DNA of 5,552 nt from an uncultured Clostridia bacterium (GCA_947176115.1 CAMWPK010000105.1:1-5552); one strand, 5' to 3'. Counted from the first letter of the stretch, positions 1 through 5,384 are shown. A program made the numbers and translations. The notes: generated by a model from the sequence alone, not told the origin.

Positions 1-1
1 A

Positions 2-103
2 GCGCCAAAGGCTCTTATTGACAAAGAAAGAGAGAAGCTCGCAAGCAATCAGGAAAAAGCTCGAAAACTTCAACAAGAAATAAATAACCTCAAAAATAGT
101 TGA
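2..103 (+). CDS. valS: Valyl-tRNA synthetase, C-terminal end (partial)
   Basis: Reading frame 2 is open from the window edge to a TGA at 101-103 and gives 33 residues beginning APKALIDKEREKLA and ending NNLKNS. Bacterial ValRS ends in a coiled-coil arm that contacts tRNA(Val), with the typical wording 'APxxVVxKEREKLAxxxxKLxKLxxxI'; the segment here matches that pattern in composition, charge spacing and position at the protein end. The enzyme charges tRNA(Val) with valine in the cytoplasm. Only the tail is visible, so the catalytic HIGH and KMSKS motifs cannot be checked. The next gene starts 44 bases downstream on the same strand with no terminator hairpin between, so co-transcription is plausible. 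The alternative is another protein ending in a charged coiled coil. Confidence 0.8.
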   Translation, partial: APKALIDKEREKLASNQEKARKLQQEINNLKNS

Positions 104-147
104 TTACATATAATAAGAATATATCAATAAAAGAGAATGCAAAATAG

Positions 148-801
148 ATGAAATACGTATTTTTTGATTTTGACGGAACGATAAGCAACACGTATGAAGG
201 TTGCGCGCGTATACTCAAAAAGACGTTTGACAAGTACGGCGTGGATATGGACGAGAGCAATTACTCTAAGTTTATCGGACCGCCTTTGTCAGAGACCTTT
301 ATAAAGTATATCGGCAAAGACGTAGCATATGAAGCCGTGCAATATTTTCGCAAGCTCTACGTCGGTGAAAAGGCTATATACATGAGCAAACTCTACGATG
401 GCGTGGCGGATATGTTGTCTAATTGTCACGGCATGAATGGCGTCAAGACAGGAGTTGCTACGTGTAAAAAACACGAAGAAGCCGTACATTTGCTTGAGTA
501 CTTCGGCGTAAAGGACGACATAAATTTCGTATCGGGACTTGTCTATAATGAGAGAGAAACTAAAGCGCAAGTGCTACAATACGCGCTAGACAAGCTGGGC
601 GTTAAGGCAGAAGATTGCGTTATGGTCGGCGATACGATATACGACGTCGAGGGAGCTGAAGAGGTAGGTATGGACTGCATATTATGCCTTTGGGGGTTTG
701 GCGATTATGAAAGTATTCATAATAACAACGTTATCTTCCGCGCTAAGACTCCTTATGACGTAATTGATTACGTACGGCAGAATTTTGCGGAAAAGCAATA
801 A
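148..801 (+). CDS. HAD-IA family phosphatase (Gph / 5'-nucleotidase type)
   Basis: This 217-residue cytoplasmic hydrolase is of typical length for phosphoglycolate phosphatase-like HAD proteins. Motif I is DFDGT at 7-11 (nucleophile D7, acid/base D9). A cap domain follows, carrying the GPPLSETF signature at 44-51. Motif II is VATCK with T105, motif III probably K139, and motif IV is GDTIYD at 161-166 with D162 and D166 for Mg2+. All catalytic residues are therefore present. The 'KP' usual at motif III in strict phosphoglycolate phosphatases is replaced by RETKA. Together with the late LWGFGD segment (181-186), this resembles the HAD 5'-nucleotidase subgroup more than PpaX or Gph, although PpaX shares the GPPLS motif. 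The substrate (nucleotide, phosphoglycolate or pyrophosphate) cannot be decided. The ATG directly precedes the first strand of the fold, so the start is safe, although only a weak purine stretch (AAAAGAGAA, 129-137) precedes it. It sits between valS and the membrane protein pair. Confidence 0.9.
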   Translation: MKYVFFDFDGTISNTYEGCARILKKTFDKYGVDMDESNYSKFIGPPLSETFIKYIGKDVAYEAVQYFRKLYVGEKAIYMSKLYDGVADMLSNCHGMNGVKTGVATCKKHEEAVHLLEYFGVKDDINFVSGLVYNERETKAQVLQYALDKLGVKAEDCVMVGDTIYDVEGAEEVGMDCILCLWGFGDYESIHNNNVIFRAKTPYDVIDYVRQNFAEKQ

Positions 802-830
802 AAAGATATGCATATAGTATAAAAATATAT

Positions 831-843
831 GGAGAGAGGAGAG
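831..843 (+). promoter_or_regulatory. Ribosome binding site that sets the start at 847
   Basis: A purine run (GGAGAGAGGAGAG) contains AGGAG at 837-841, five bases before the ATG at 847. An in-frame ATG at 829 lies upstream of this motif and has no Shine-Dalgarno sequence of its own (AT-rich TATAAAAATAT before it). The site therefore favours 847 over 829 as the start. Confidence 0.75.
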
Positions 844-846
844 CCT

Positions 847-1665
847 ATGAGATATTCAAATATGACTTTAAGCTATATTAGACATAACTTTTTTAAGAGC
901 ATGGGTATTATGTTCTTGCCTACGCTTTTGCTCGGTATTTTGTTAAATCCGTTGAGTATAGTCGAGATTATCGTGAGCATAGGTAAAAAACAAGGGACGT
1001 ATAATTCTTTTCTTGATATCTATAAGAAAATTAACGGATATACGGGAGCTTGGCGATTTATCGTAATTATAATTGCAATTGTCATTGCAATACTTTGTCT
1101 ATCCATGTTCTCCGGTTCGATTCGTCAAAAAATGCGTTACGGGCTTGACAATAGAGGCAAGTGGAGTATGCTTGGTTCGCACCTTAACGATAATTTTCTT
1201 CCGGTACTAAAATACCTTTTATTGTTATTTGTGTCATTGGAAGTACTTGCTATTTTACTATCGACCTTTTTATATACGACAATAAAGCTGTTCAACAACG
1301 CTTTGCCAATGTGCTTGATACTGGCGTTTATATTTTTACTTATCGAACTATTATTTCTATCAGCGTCGTTATTGACCGTACCTAATATGACGATGAAAGG
1401 ATATGGACTATTCAAGGCTTTTGGACATTCTGTATATTCGCTAAGCGCAAAGGTATTCAAGGTTTTTGGATCTATCCTATGGATAATGATATTGATGAGC
1501 GTCCCAATGATAATTTTGATACTTTTCCCATTCAAGGGTGCAAATTATTTATTGGCATTGTTTTCATTTTTCTTCTATTGGATGATTGCGTCTTATGTAG
1601 GCGTTTTGGTTTACGTCGTATACTTTGATGTAGAAGAACTGGAAAGGGAGGATCTTAAACTATGA
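847..1665 (+). CDS. Six-segment integral membrane protein, unknown function
   Basis: The product is 272 residues when started at the ATG preceded by AGGAG; starting at 829 would add six residues (MERGEP). I do not recognise the family. Hydrophobic segments are visible at about residues 20-45, 69-92, 119-142, 154-178, 204-227 and 233-258, giving six probable transmembrane helices. A polar loop lies between the first two, basic stretches sit at RQKMRYG (93-99) and around 185-205, and the tail is acidic (DVEELEREDL). There is no signal peptidase site, ATP-binding motif or obvious catalytic motif. The region after the fourth segment, LTVPNMTMKG (176-185), matches in position a P-x-x-L-T-x-K segment in the downstream protein. 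The stop overlaps the next start by four bases (ATGA), so the two are translationally coupled and probably work together. It may be a subunit of a membrane complex or a lipid-envelope protein; this is a guess. Confidence 0.8.
   Translation: MRYSNMTLSYIRHNFFKSMGIMFLPTLLLGILLNPLSIVEIIVSIGKKQGTYNSFLDIYKKINGYTGAWRFIVIIIAIVIAILCLSMFSGSIRQKMRYGLDNRGKWSMLGSHLNDNFLPVLKYLLLLFVSLEVLAILLSTFLYTTIKLFNNALPMCLILAFIFLLIELLFLSASLLTVPNMTMKGYGLFKAFGHSVYSLSAKVFKVFGSILWIMILMSVPMIILILFPFKGANYLLALFSFFFYWMIASYVGVLVYVVYFDVEELEREDLKL
1644..1651 (+). promoter_or_regulatory. Ribosome binding site of the second membrane protein
   Basis: AAGGGAGG lies inside the last codons of the upstream gene, ten bases before the ATG at 1662. 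It supports the start that overlaps the upstream TGA. Coupled translation of the two membrane proteins is expected. Confidence 0.7.
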
Positions 1666-2633
1666 TAATTAAAGACGCTTTTAGTATCACAACGTCCAAA
1701 TTTTCTTTGGTGTATCAAGTCATACTCGTGCTTTTGATAGCTATGCTTTTCTTTGGCATTATAGGTTACGCCATCTTAGCTCCTACGCTCAACGGATATG
1801 TCAATGACTTAAAAGGGCTTGGCGCAGGCAAAGTGCTCAAAGATTATATCAAGTCGATATTTATGAGCGGTGACGGAATACAGCAAGCCGGTGAAAACGC
1901 TCATTATCAAGCATTGGTAGATACTGTTAAAGATATTGGCGTAATTACAAAGAACCACGTAGGCTCGATATGGGGAGGTATAATCGCTATAATCATCCTT
2001 ACCTTACTATTCAGCGTATTTTATAATATTTGCCTATATACCGTTACGGACACTTTGCATGCTTTTATGTCGTCTGACAGCGAATACGGCTTTTTGTCCA
2101 ATCTGATTGCCAATATAAAGAAATCATTCAAGTTCTCTTTGGCTTACGTCGGTATGTTCATAGTCAGTATGATTATCGTAGTGGGCTTGAGTTTAGGACT
2201 TGGATTTTTGCTTAGCGCGCTCAACAATTTCTTAGGTATAGTCGTGGCGTATATTACGGCTTTGTTATTGATTTCTATACAAAGGGCGCTATTTGCAGGT
2301 TGGATGCCGGCTTATATAGTGTCCGATTTGACGATAAAAGAGAGCTTAGCCGTTAATTTCAAAAAGGCAGGGGAGCGCTTCAAAGACCAACTTGGCGTAT
2401 ACTTCGTGCTCTATCTTTCGACGTTGATTTTGGGTATAATAGTGGGTATTTGTACGCTTGGCTTTGGCATAATTATAGTGTGGAGTTTGTGCGCGGTGCT
2501 TTCACAAGCGCATGATATGGTAGACTATTACCACTACAAGGGTAAGAAGTACTACAGAGATCAACAGCATGTTGTAGACCCAACTAAGAAATATAAAGAA
2601 GCCGTGTTGGAGATAGGATTAGAAGAAAAATGA
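1662..2633 (+). CDS. Six-segment integral membrane protein, probable distant paralogue of its upstream neighbour
   Basis: This 323-residue protein belongs to no family I recognise. Hydrophobic segments are at about 17-40, 102-125, 157-183, 188-212, 245-263 and 265-283. A polar loop of roughly 60 residues (41-101, mostly outside by its position) lies between the first two. The cytosolic-looking tail carries a tyrosine-rich basic stretch, DYYHYKGKKYYRD (288-300), and then a charged end. Segment four is followed by WMPAYIVSDLTIKE (214-227) and an amphipathic basic stretch (FKKAGERFKD, 233-242). The neighbour has the same order: segment four, a proline, LT or MT plus K, then a basic helix. That shared order suggests ancient duplication. 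The gene starts at the ATGA overlap with an AAGGGAGG site. Its stop lies about 50 bases before a bidirectional terminator, so it is the last gene of this plus-strand run. Confidence 0.8.
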   Translation: MIIKDAFSITTSKFSLVYQVILVLLIAMLFFGIIGYAILAPTLNGYVNDLKGLGAGKVLKDYIKSIFMSGDGIQQAGENAHYQALVDTVKDIGVITKNHVGSIWGGIIAIIILTLLFSVFYNICLYTVTDTLHAFMSSDSEYGFLSNLIANIKKSFKFSLAYVGMFIVSMIIVVGLSLGLGFLLSALNNFLGIVVAYITALLLISIQRALFAGWMPAYIVSDLTIKESLAVNFKKAGERFKDQLGVYFVLYLSTLILGIIVGICTLGFGIIIVWSLCAVLSQAHDMVDYYHYKGKKYYRDQQHVVDPTKKYKEAVLEIGLEEK

Positions 2634-2638
2634 GGTGT

Positions 2639-2671
2639 TGTCATTTCAACCGTAGCGGAGAAATCTCTACC
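2639..2671 (-). repeat. Intergenic repeat copy, left arm (short form)
   Basis: Read on the minus strand it runs GGTAGAGATTTCTCCGCTAC and ends in GTTGAAATGACA. It begins (GGTAG...GAGAT) and ends (TGACA versus TGACG) like the copy at 2727-2772, which lies in the opposite orientation. Between these ends it lacks about ten bases. Repeats of this GAGAT...TGACA type are, from memory, common between genes in many Clostridia and other bacteria. It begins six bases after the membrane protein stop. Confidence 0.6.
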
Positions 2672-2678
2672 TTTTAAT

Positions 2679-2720
2679 AAAAAAACAACCTCACATCTAA
2701 TAAGTGTGAGGTATTTGTTT
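2679..2720. terminator. Bidirectional rho-independent terminator
   Basis: A perfect 8-bp stem, ACCTCACA (2688-2695) with TGTGAGGT (2705-2712), closes a 9-base loop. On the minus strand it is followed by TTGTTTTTTTA, a strong U-tract. On the plus strand it is followed by TATTTGTTT, a weaker one. It sits between two convergent genes, the membrane protein ending at 2633 and the PH-domain gene ending at 2834, and can serve both. The minus-direction call is the stronger. Confidence 0.85.
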
Positions 2721-2726
2721 ATAAGA

Positions 2727-2772
2727 GGTAGGGGAGATCGTTCGACTACGCTACGCTTCGCTCAAGGTGACG
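2727..2772 (+). repeat. Intergenic repeat copy, right arm (long form)
   Basis: The core runs GAGATCGTTCGACTACG (2734-2750), then CTACGCTTCGCTCAAGG, and ends GTGACG (2772). This wording (GAGATC-TTCGACTACGCTACGCTTCGCTCA-G-TGAC) is, from memory, a widespread intergenic repeat that yields spurious peptides such as 'LRFAQGD' in one frame, as it does here. It contains the nested palindromic steps TACG-CTACG and GCTTCGC. It lies between the PH gene stop and the shared terminator, in inverted orientation to the copy at 2639-2671. Confidence 0.65.
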
Positions 2773-2782
2773 ATATTTCTAA

Positions 2783-2793
2783 TGTCATTTCAA
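2783..2793 (+). repeat. 11-base direct repeat, probable fragment of a third repeat copy
   Basis: TGTCATTTCAA at 2783-2793 is identical to 2639-2649, the outer end of the left repeat arm. After it the two sequences diverge (GTGTTATT versus CCGTAGCG). It is best read as the stump of a degraded copy, or as a mark of insertion of the intervening 133 bases. The match is short, so chance remains possible. Confidence 0.4.
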
Positions 2794-2833
2794 GTGTTAT
2801 TGGCGAAGTCCATCCGTTTAATTTGCGAGGCAA

Positions 2834-3238
2834 CTATGCCATAAATATCGTAGTAGTATTGCCACTACTTGGAGCAAGCATTCTGCTATCAAGATATTTT
2901 TTTAGGTGTTTTGGGTCTGCGATAGCCGTGGTATTGACGTCCCATTTTCCCACTACGTCAACGGCTATATCACCGTAATCAAACATTCTGCCGTGAATAG
3001 ATTGATTAATTGATACTGAAATCACGCCTCTAAATGTCGATTGTCTTTCATATTTTGCTATGACTCCGCCTTTCTGAATTATGTAGTTTTCATAGAACTC
3101 TATTTTTTGGCTTTTAAGTTTTGCTATGTCTACAATCATAATAATAAGCGGTACTATCAACCAACAAAATAGCACGCGGAATAGTGTGACGGCTTTCCAA
3201 GCGCTTTTTTTCGCAACGTATTCAGGTTCTTGTGTCAT
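2834..3238 (-). CDS. Small membrane protein with bacterial PH domain (bPH2, YdbS/YdbT-like)
   Basis: This 134-residue protein has a short charged N-terminus, then a hydrophobic stretch at about 17-38 (one helix, or a tight hairpin broken by P30). A cytosolic domain follows at 44-117. That domain reads IEFYENYIIQKGGVIAKYE (46-64), R-x-x-I/V-SVSINQS (70-80), then GRMFDYGDIAVDVVG (83-97). It matches the bPH2 (formerly DUF304) pattern of 'Y-I-x-x-G-x-x...V...SI-Q-G-x-x-x-YGDI-x-V' and ends where the domain normally closes (DPKHLKKYL, 108-116). Proteins of this family are membrane-associated, and their ligand is generally unknown. The tail (118-134) is unassigned. The start is fixed by AAGGAGAA seven bases upstream. 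It is transcribed divergently from an XRE regulator through a shared spacer whose operator-like repeats lie on both promoters, so control by that regulator is likely. Confidence 0.85.
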   Translation of the reverse strand: MTQEPEYVAKKSAWKAVTLFRVLFCWLIVPLIIMIVDIAKLKSQKIEFYENYIIQKGGVIAKYERQSTFRGVISVSINQSIHGRMFDYGDIAVDVVGKWDVNTTAIADPKHLKKYLDSRMLAPSSGNTTTIFMA

Positions 3239-3244
3239 AATAGA

Positions 3245-3252
3245 TTCTCCTT
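3245..3252 (-). promoter_or_regulatory. Ribosome binding site of the PH-domain gene
   Basis: On the minus strand the sequence is AAGGAGAA, seven bases before the ATG at 3238. It falls inside the roughly 19-base leader expected from the promoter at 3264-3292, which makes promoter and start codon mutually consistent. Confidence 0.8.
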
Positions 3253-3263
3253 AGTTTTTTTAC

Positions 3264-3292
3264 ATTGTACACCAAAAAAATTGGTATGTCAA
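3264..3292 (-). promoter_or_regulatory. Sigma-A type promoter of the PH-domain gene
   Basis: On the minus strand, a perfect -35 TTGACA (3292-3287) is separated by exactly 17 bases from TACAAT (3269-3264), five of six matches to the -10 consensus. Transcription would begin near 3257. A perfect inverted repeat (3271-3285) fills most of the spacer, so a bound protein would block polymerase. This is the strongest promoter in the window. Confidence 0.85.
3271..3285. promoter_or_regulatory. Operator-like inverted repeat 1 (ACCA-N7-TGGT)
   Basis: ACCAA at 3271-3275 and TTGGT at 3281-3285 form a perfect dyad centred on 3278, inside the spacer of the PH gene promoter. The same ACCA-N7-TGGT form recurs 29 bases away. 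It is a candidate binding site for the adjacent XRE protein. The assignment is by position and repetition, not by a known motif. Confidence 0.6.
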
Positions 3293-3298
3293 CATAAA

Positions 3299-3315
3299 TA
3301 CCATTGTTTTTGGTA
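3299..3315. promoter_or_regulatory. Operator-like inverted repeat 2 (TACCA-N7-TGGTA)
   Basis: TACCA (3299-3303) and TGGTA (3311-3315) form a perfect 5-bp dyad centred on 3307, with the same 7-base gap as the repeat centred at 3278. Its right arm overlaps the extended -10 of the XRE gene. This fits negative autoregulation. Confidence 0.6.
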
Positions 3316-3319
3316 AACT
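3311..3319 (+). promoter_or_regulatory. Candidate extended -10 promoter of the XRE gene
   Basis: TGGTAAACT reads as TGn followed by TAAACT, a four-of-six match to TATAAT with the extended -10 dinucleotide. No good -35 lies 16-18 bases upstream. Initiation is predicted at about 3326-3327, that is, on or next to the A of the start codon. The call is moderate because the hexamer is imperfect. Confidence 0.45.
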
Positions 3320-3326
3320 TCTAAAT

Positions 3327-3527
3327 ATGAGAGAAGTGCATTTTGCTGAAAATTTGAGGAATTTGAGAAGTTCTGCTGGCATGACGCAAAAACAACTTGC
3401 GTACTTAATGAAAGTTGACCAGAGGACTATAAGCGCTTGGGAGAAAAAAATCTGCGAGCCTAGTTTTGAAATGCTGGCAAAATTGTGCGATATATTTGAC
3501 GAAACTTTTGACGGTATTTTGTTATAA
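3327..3527 (+). CDS. XRE-family (Cro/CI-type) helix-turn-helix regulator, 66 residues
   Basis: This is a single-domain DNA-binding protein. FAENLRNLRSSAGMTQKQLA (6-25) leads into the helix-turn-helix: the first helix is TQKQLAYL (20-27), the turn MKVDQ, and the recognition helix RTISAWEKK (33-41). The usual closing part follows, EPSFEMLAKLCDIFDETFDGIL (44-65). It has no ligand-binding or oligomerisation domain, like many small XRE repressors, and would bind DNA as a dimer. No Shine-Dalgarno motif precedes the ATG (GGTAAACTTCTAAAT), and the likely promoter places the transcript start at the ATG, so a leaderless mRNA is inferred. The start is supported because the fold begins at once; the next in-frame ATG, at residue 19, would remove the first helix. 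Two operator-like repeats lie between it and the divergent PH-domain gene, suggesting both are its targets. Confidence 0.9.
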   Translation: MREVHFAENLRNLRSSAGMTQKQLAYLMKVDQRTISAWEKKICEPSFEMLAKLCDIFDETFDGILL

Positions 3528-3546
3528 TTGTTTTGCTTGTTGCGAT

Positions 3547-5361
3547 TTACTTATTTTGACTTACTTTACTTACCGCGTTGTCATTTTGGTTGTTATCTTG
3601 ATCGGTATTTTCTACCACGTCAGCCACAGGTTGAATGCCGTTATTTGAATTATCTTTGACGTTGGCTTTTATTTTGACAGGGGATACGTACGTATCCATA
3701 CTCTTAAAGACGTTGCGGAAGTGGTCTGCAATTCTTTCCATATTGCTTACTATTGATAAGAATATACCGCCACTTTCTGAAGAGCATTCGTTGTTGTGCA
3801 GTCTTGCGATATGGTTTTTAGCAAGGTCTTCGTTGTAAGTATCGACCAAGTCCTCGTATCCGTCTACTTCTTCTTTGAGCGCAAGGCTTTTTGATTCGAA
3901 TGCAGTAATAACGTTCTCGTATAGTTTATCGACCGCGCTTTTCATCATCGTCAATTCTTCTATAGCTTTTGGAGAGAATGATAGTTTGTAATCGACAAGT
4001 TCTTGCGCAGATTCGCAGATATTCTCCGCGTAATCGCCCACTCTTTCAATATCTGAAATTGCGTGATAGAAAGATGCGATTTCCTTTTCTTCCTTATAGG
4101 ATATATCCTTTGTAGAGATTTTTACGGCGTATTTTGTCAGTTTTTTGTTGAGGAAGTCAATCTTTTTTTCTCTGTCTTCAAATTCTTTTTGCTTGTCGAA
4201 GTTGAGTTCGGCAATACACTCAAAGGCGATATCAAAGTTTTCTTTAGACAAGCGAGCCATAGCTACAACTTCTTTTCTCAACATCATAAGCGCAATAGAG
4301 GGGGTCTTAAGTATTCTTTCGTCGATAAAAGCAAATTTGTAATTGACTTCTTCGCTCTCTTCACCCTCAGGCTTTTTCTTTTCGCGTACGATAAGTGTCG
4401 CCAACTTTGTAAGCCCTCCGGTAAAGGGAAGTAAAACCAAAGTAGATATGATATTGAATATAGTATGGAACATTGCTATCTGTGTGCTTACCACGTTAGG
4501 GAAGGCTTTTGCAAGCCAATAGTCCATAGCAAGTTTTTTGCTTATCAGAGGAGCTACGAAGATAAATATCAAGAATATAGCCGTACCGAATACGTTGAAT
4601 AGTAAGTGTATTACGGAAGCTCTCTTAGCGTTGGTATTTGCGCCAATAGAGGCGAGCATAGCCGTAACGCAAGTGCCTATGTTGATACCAAGAGTTACGA
4701 AGATTGCGCTTTTCAAGGTCATAAGTTGCGCTCCGCCGTCTATAGAAACAGAGCAAAGCGTAATCAATATAGAAGTAGTCGCCGCCGAAGATTGGAATAT
4801 TGCGGTAAATACCAAACCAATAAGCATGAGCAATAGCGGATTTGTTGCAGAAGAAAGCAAGTTTATTACAGCTTGACTTTTGCTGACGTCGTCCATTGAG
4901 ATGCTCATAAATTTCATACCCACGAAGATTATACCGATACCGCTGATAAGCATACCAATCTTGGCTACCTTGTTCTTGCCGAACATTGCCATAAAAGCGC
5001 CTACGCACGCAAGCGCCGTCAAAAACGGGGTAATAGGCAAACTTTGTAGGGCGGTAATTTGCGCCGTAATGGTAGTACCTATATTTGCGCCCATGATAAT
5101 ACTTGTCGCTTGCTTAAGAGTCATCAAGCCGGCGTTGACAAAACCTACGATCATTACGGTAGTAGCCGACGACGATTGTATTACCGCAGTAATTCCTGCG
5201 CCTGTTGCTATACCCATAAATTTATTATTGCTGACTTTATTGAAAAGCAATTTAAGACGATCTCCTGCGATGTTTTGCAGATTGTCGCTCATAATCTTAA
5301 GTCCAATCAGGAATGTACCCAGACCGCCTAATAAAAATAATATCGATGCAAACAAATTCAT
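3547..5361 (-). CDS. Na+/phosphate cotransporter with C-terminal PhoU-like domain (NptA/YjbB family)
   Basis: The product is 604 residues and in the full-length range for bacterial Na/Pi-cotransporter II proteins. The membrane part (1-327) carries the family's inverted internal duplication. The first half has QSSSATT (62-68) and GANIGTT (91-97); the second has QSSAATT (190-196) and GINIGTC (225-231). These QSS motifs form the sodium and phosphate site. About nine hydrophobic segments are visible. After a charged linker (327-345), a helical PhoU-like domain (about 350-560) shows two characteristic segments, DIERVGDYAENI (437-448) and SNMERIADHFRNV (539-551). The last 44 residues are hydrophilic and Asn/Asp-rich, with no family match. 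Expected role: sodium-driven phosphate movement across the cell membrane, perhaps sensed or gated by the PhoU part; direction is not decidable. The start fits the usual N-terminus (MNLFASILFLLGGLGTFLIG), but no ribosome binding site precedes it. The gene converges with the XRE regulator, 19 bases between stops. Confidence 0.93.
   Translation of the reverse strand: MNLFASILFLLGGLGTFLIGLKIMSDNLQNIAGDRLKLLFNKVSNNKFMGIATGAGITAVIQSSSATTVMIVGFVNAGLMTLKQATSIIMGANIGTTITAQITALQSLPITPFLTALACVGAFMAMFGKNKVAKIGMLISGIGIIFVGMKFMSISMDDVSKSQAVINLLSSATNPLLLMLIGLVFTAIFQSSAATTSILITLCSVSIDGGAQLMTLKSAIFVTLGINIGTCVTAMLASIGANTNAKRASVIHLLFNVFGTAIFLIFIFVAPLISKKLAMDYWLAKAFPNVVSTQIAMFHTIFNIISTLVLLPFTGGLTKLATLIVREKKKPEGEESEEVNYKFAFIDERILKTPSIALMMLRKEVVAMARLSKENFDIAFECIAELNFDKQKEFEDREKKIDFLNKKLTKYAVKISTKDISYKEEKEIASFYHAISDIERVGDYAENICESAQELVDYKLSFSPKAIEELTMMKSAVDKLYENVITAFESKSLALKEEVDGYEDLVDTYNEDLAKNHIARLHNNECSSESGGIFLSIVSNMERIADHFRNVFKSMDTYVSPVKIKANVKDNSNNGIQPVADVVENTDQDNNQNDNAVSKVSQNK
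3682..3697. repeat. Perfect 16-bp palindrome inside the cotransporter gene
   Basis: GGATACGTACGTATCC is its own reverse complement over all 16 bases. It encodes residues D556-S560 at the boundary between the PhoU-like domain and the hydrophilic tail. It may be chance, a DNA-binding site, or a methylation or restriction target; no function is claimed. Confidence 0.5.
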
Positions 5362-5370
5362 ATTATAGAC

Positions 5371-5379
5371 ATTATATCA
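5371..5379 (-). promoter_or_regulatory. Extended -10 promoter of the cotransporter gene
   Basis: On the minus strand the sequence reads TGATATAAT: TGn plus a perfect TATAAT (5376-5371). The best -35 at 17 bases is TGCAAA, only three of six, as expected for an extended -10 promoter. Initiation near 5364 leaves about three bases before the ATG at 5361, so the mRNA would be effectively leaderless. This agrees with the absence of a Shine-Dalgarno motif. Confidence 0.7.
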
Positions 5380-5384
5380 TACTC

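Noticed and set aside
109..114. TATAAT between valS and the HAD gene as a promoter
   Set aside because: No -35 of any quality lies 16-18 bases upstream and there is no TGn extension; in an AT-rich gap the hexamer alone is weak evidence.
806..815. Palindrome ATATGCATAT before the first membrane protein gene
   Set aside because: It is only ten bases, AT-rich and without a paired copy or promoter; chance is adequate.
829..846. Upstream ATG for the first membrane protein
   Set aside because: The ribosome binding site lies downstream of this ATG and is correctly spaced for 847, so 829 is an in-frame extension only.
1137..1535. 132-codon minus-strand frame within the first membrane protein
   Set aside because: It is antisense shadow of hydrophobic codons, with no start signal and composition not resembling a protein family.
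2706..2978. 90-codon plus-strand open frame across the repeat and the end of the PH gene
   Set aside because: It begins inside the terminator stem, reads through a known-type intergenic repeat ('LRFAQGD' wording) and then antisense to the PH-domain gene; it has no ribosome binding site.
4880..5368. 162-codon plus-strand frame opposite the cotransporter, and other long frames at 4063-4434, 4538-4876 and 4625-5008
   Set aside because: These lie antisense to or in another frame of a gene with clear family motifs; their translations show no motif and their starts no ribosome binding sites.
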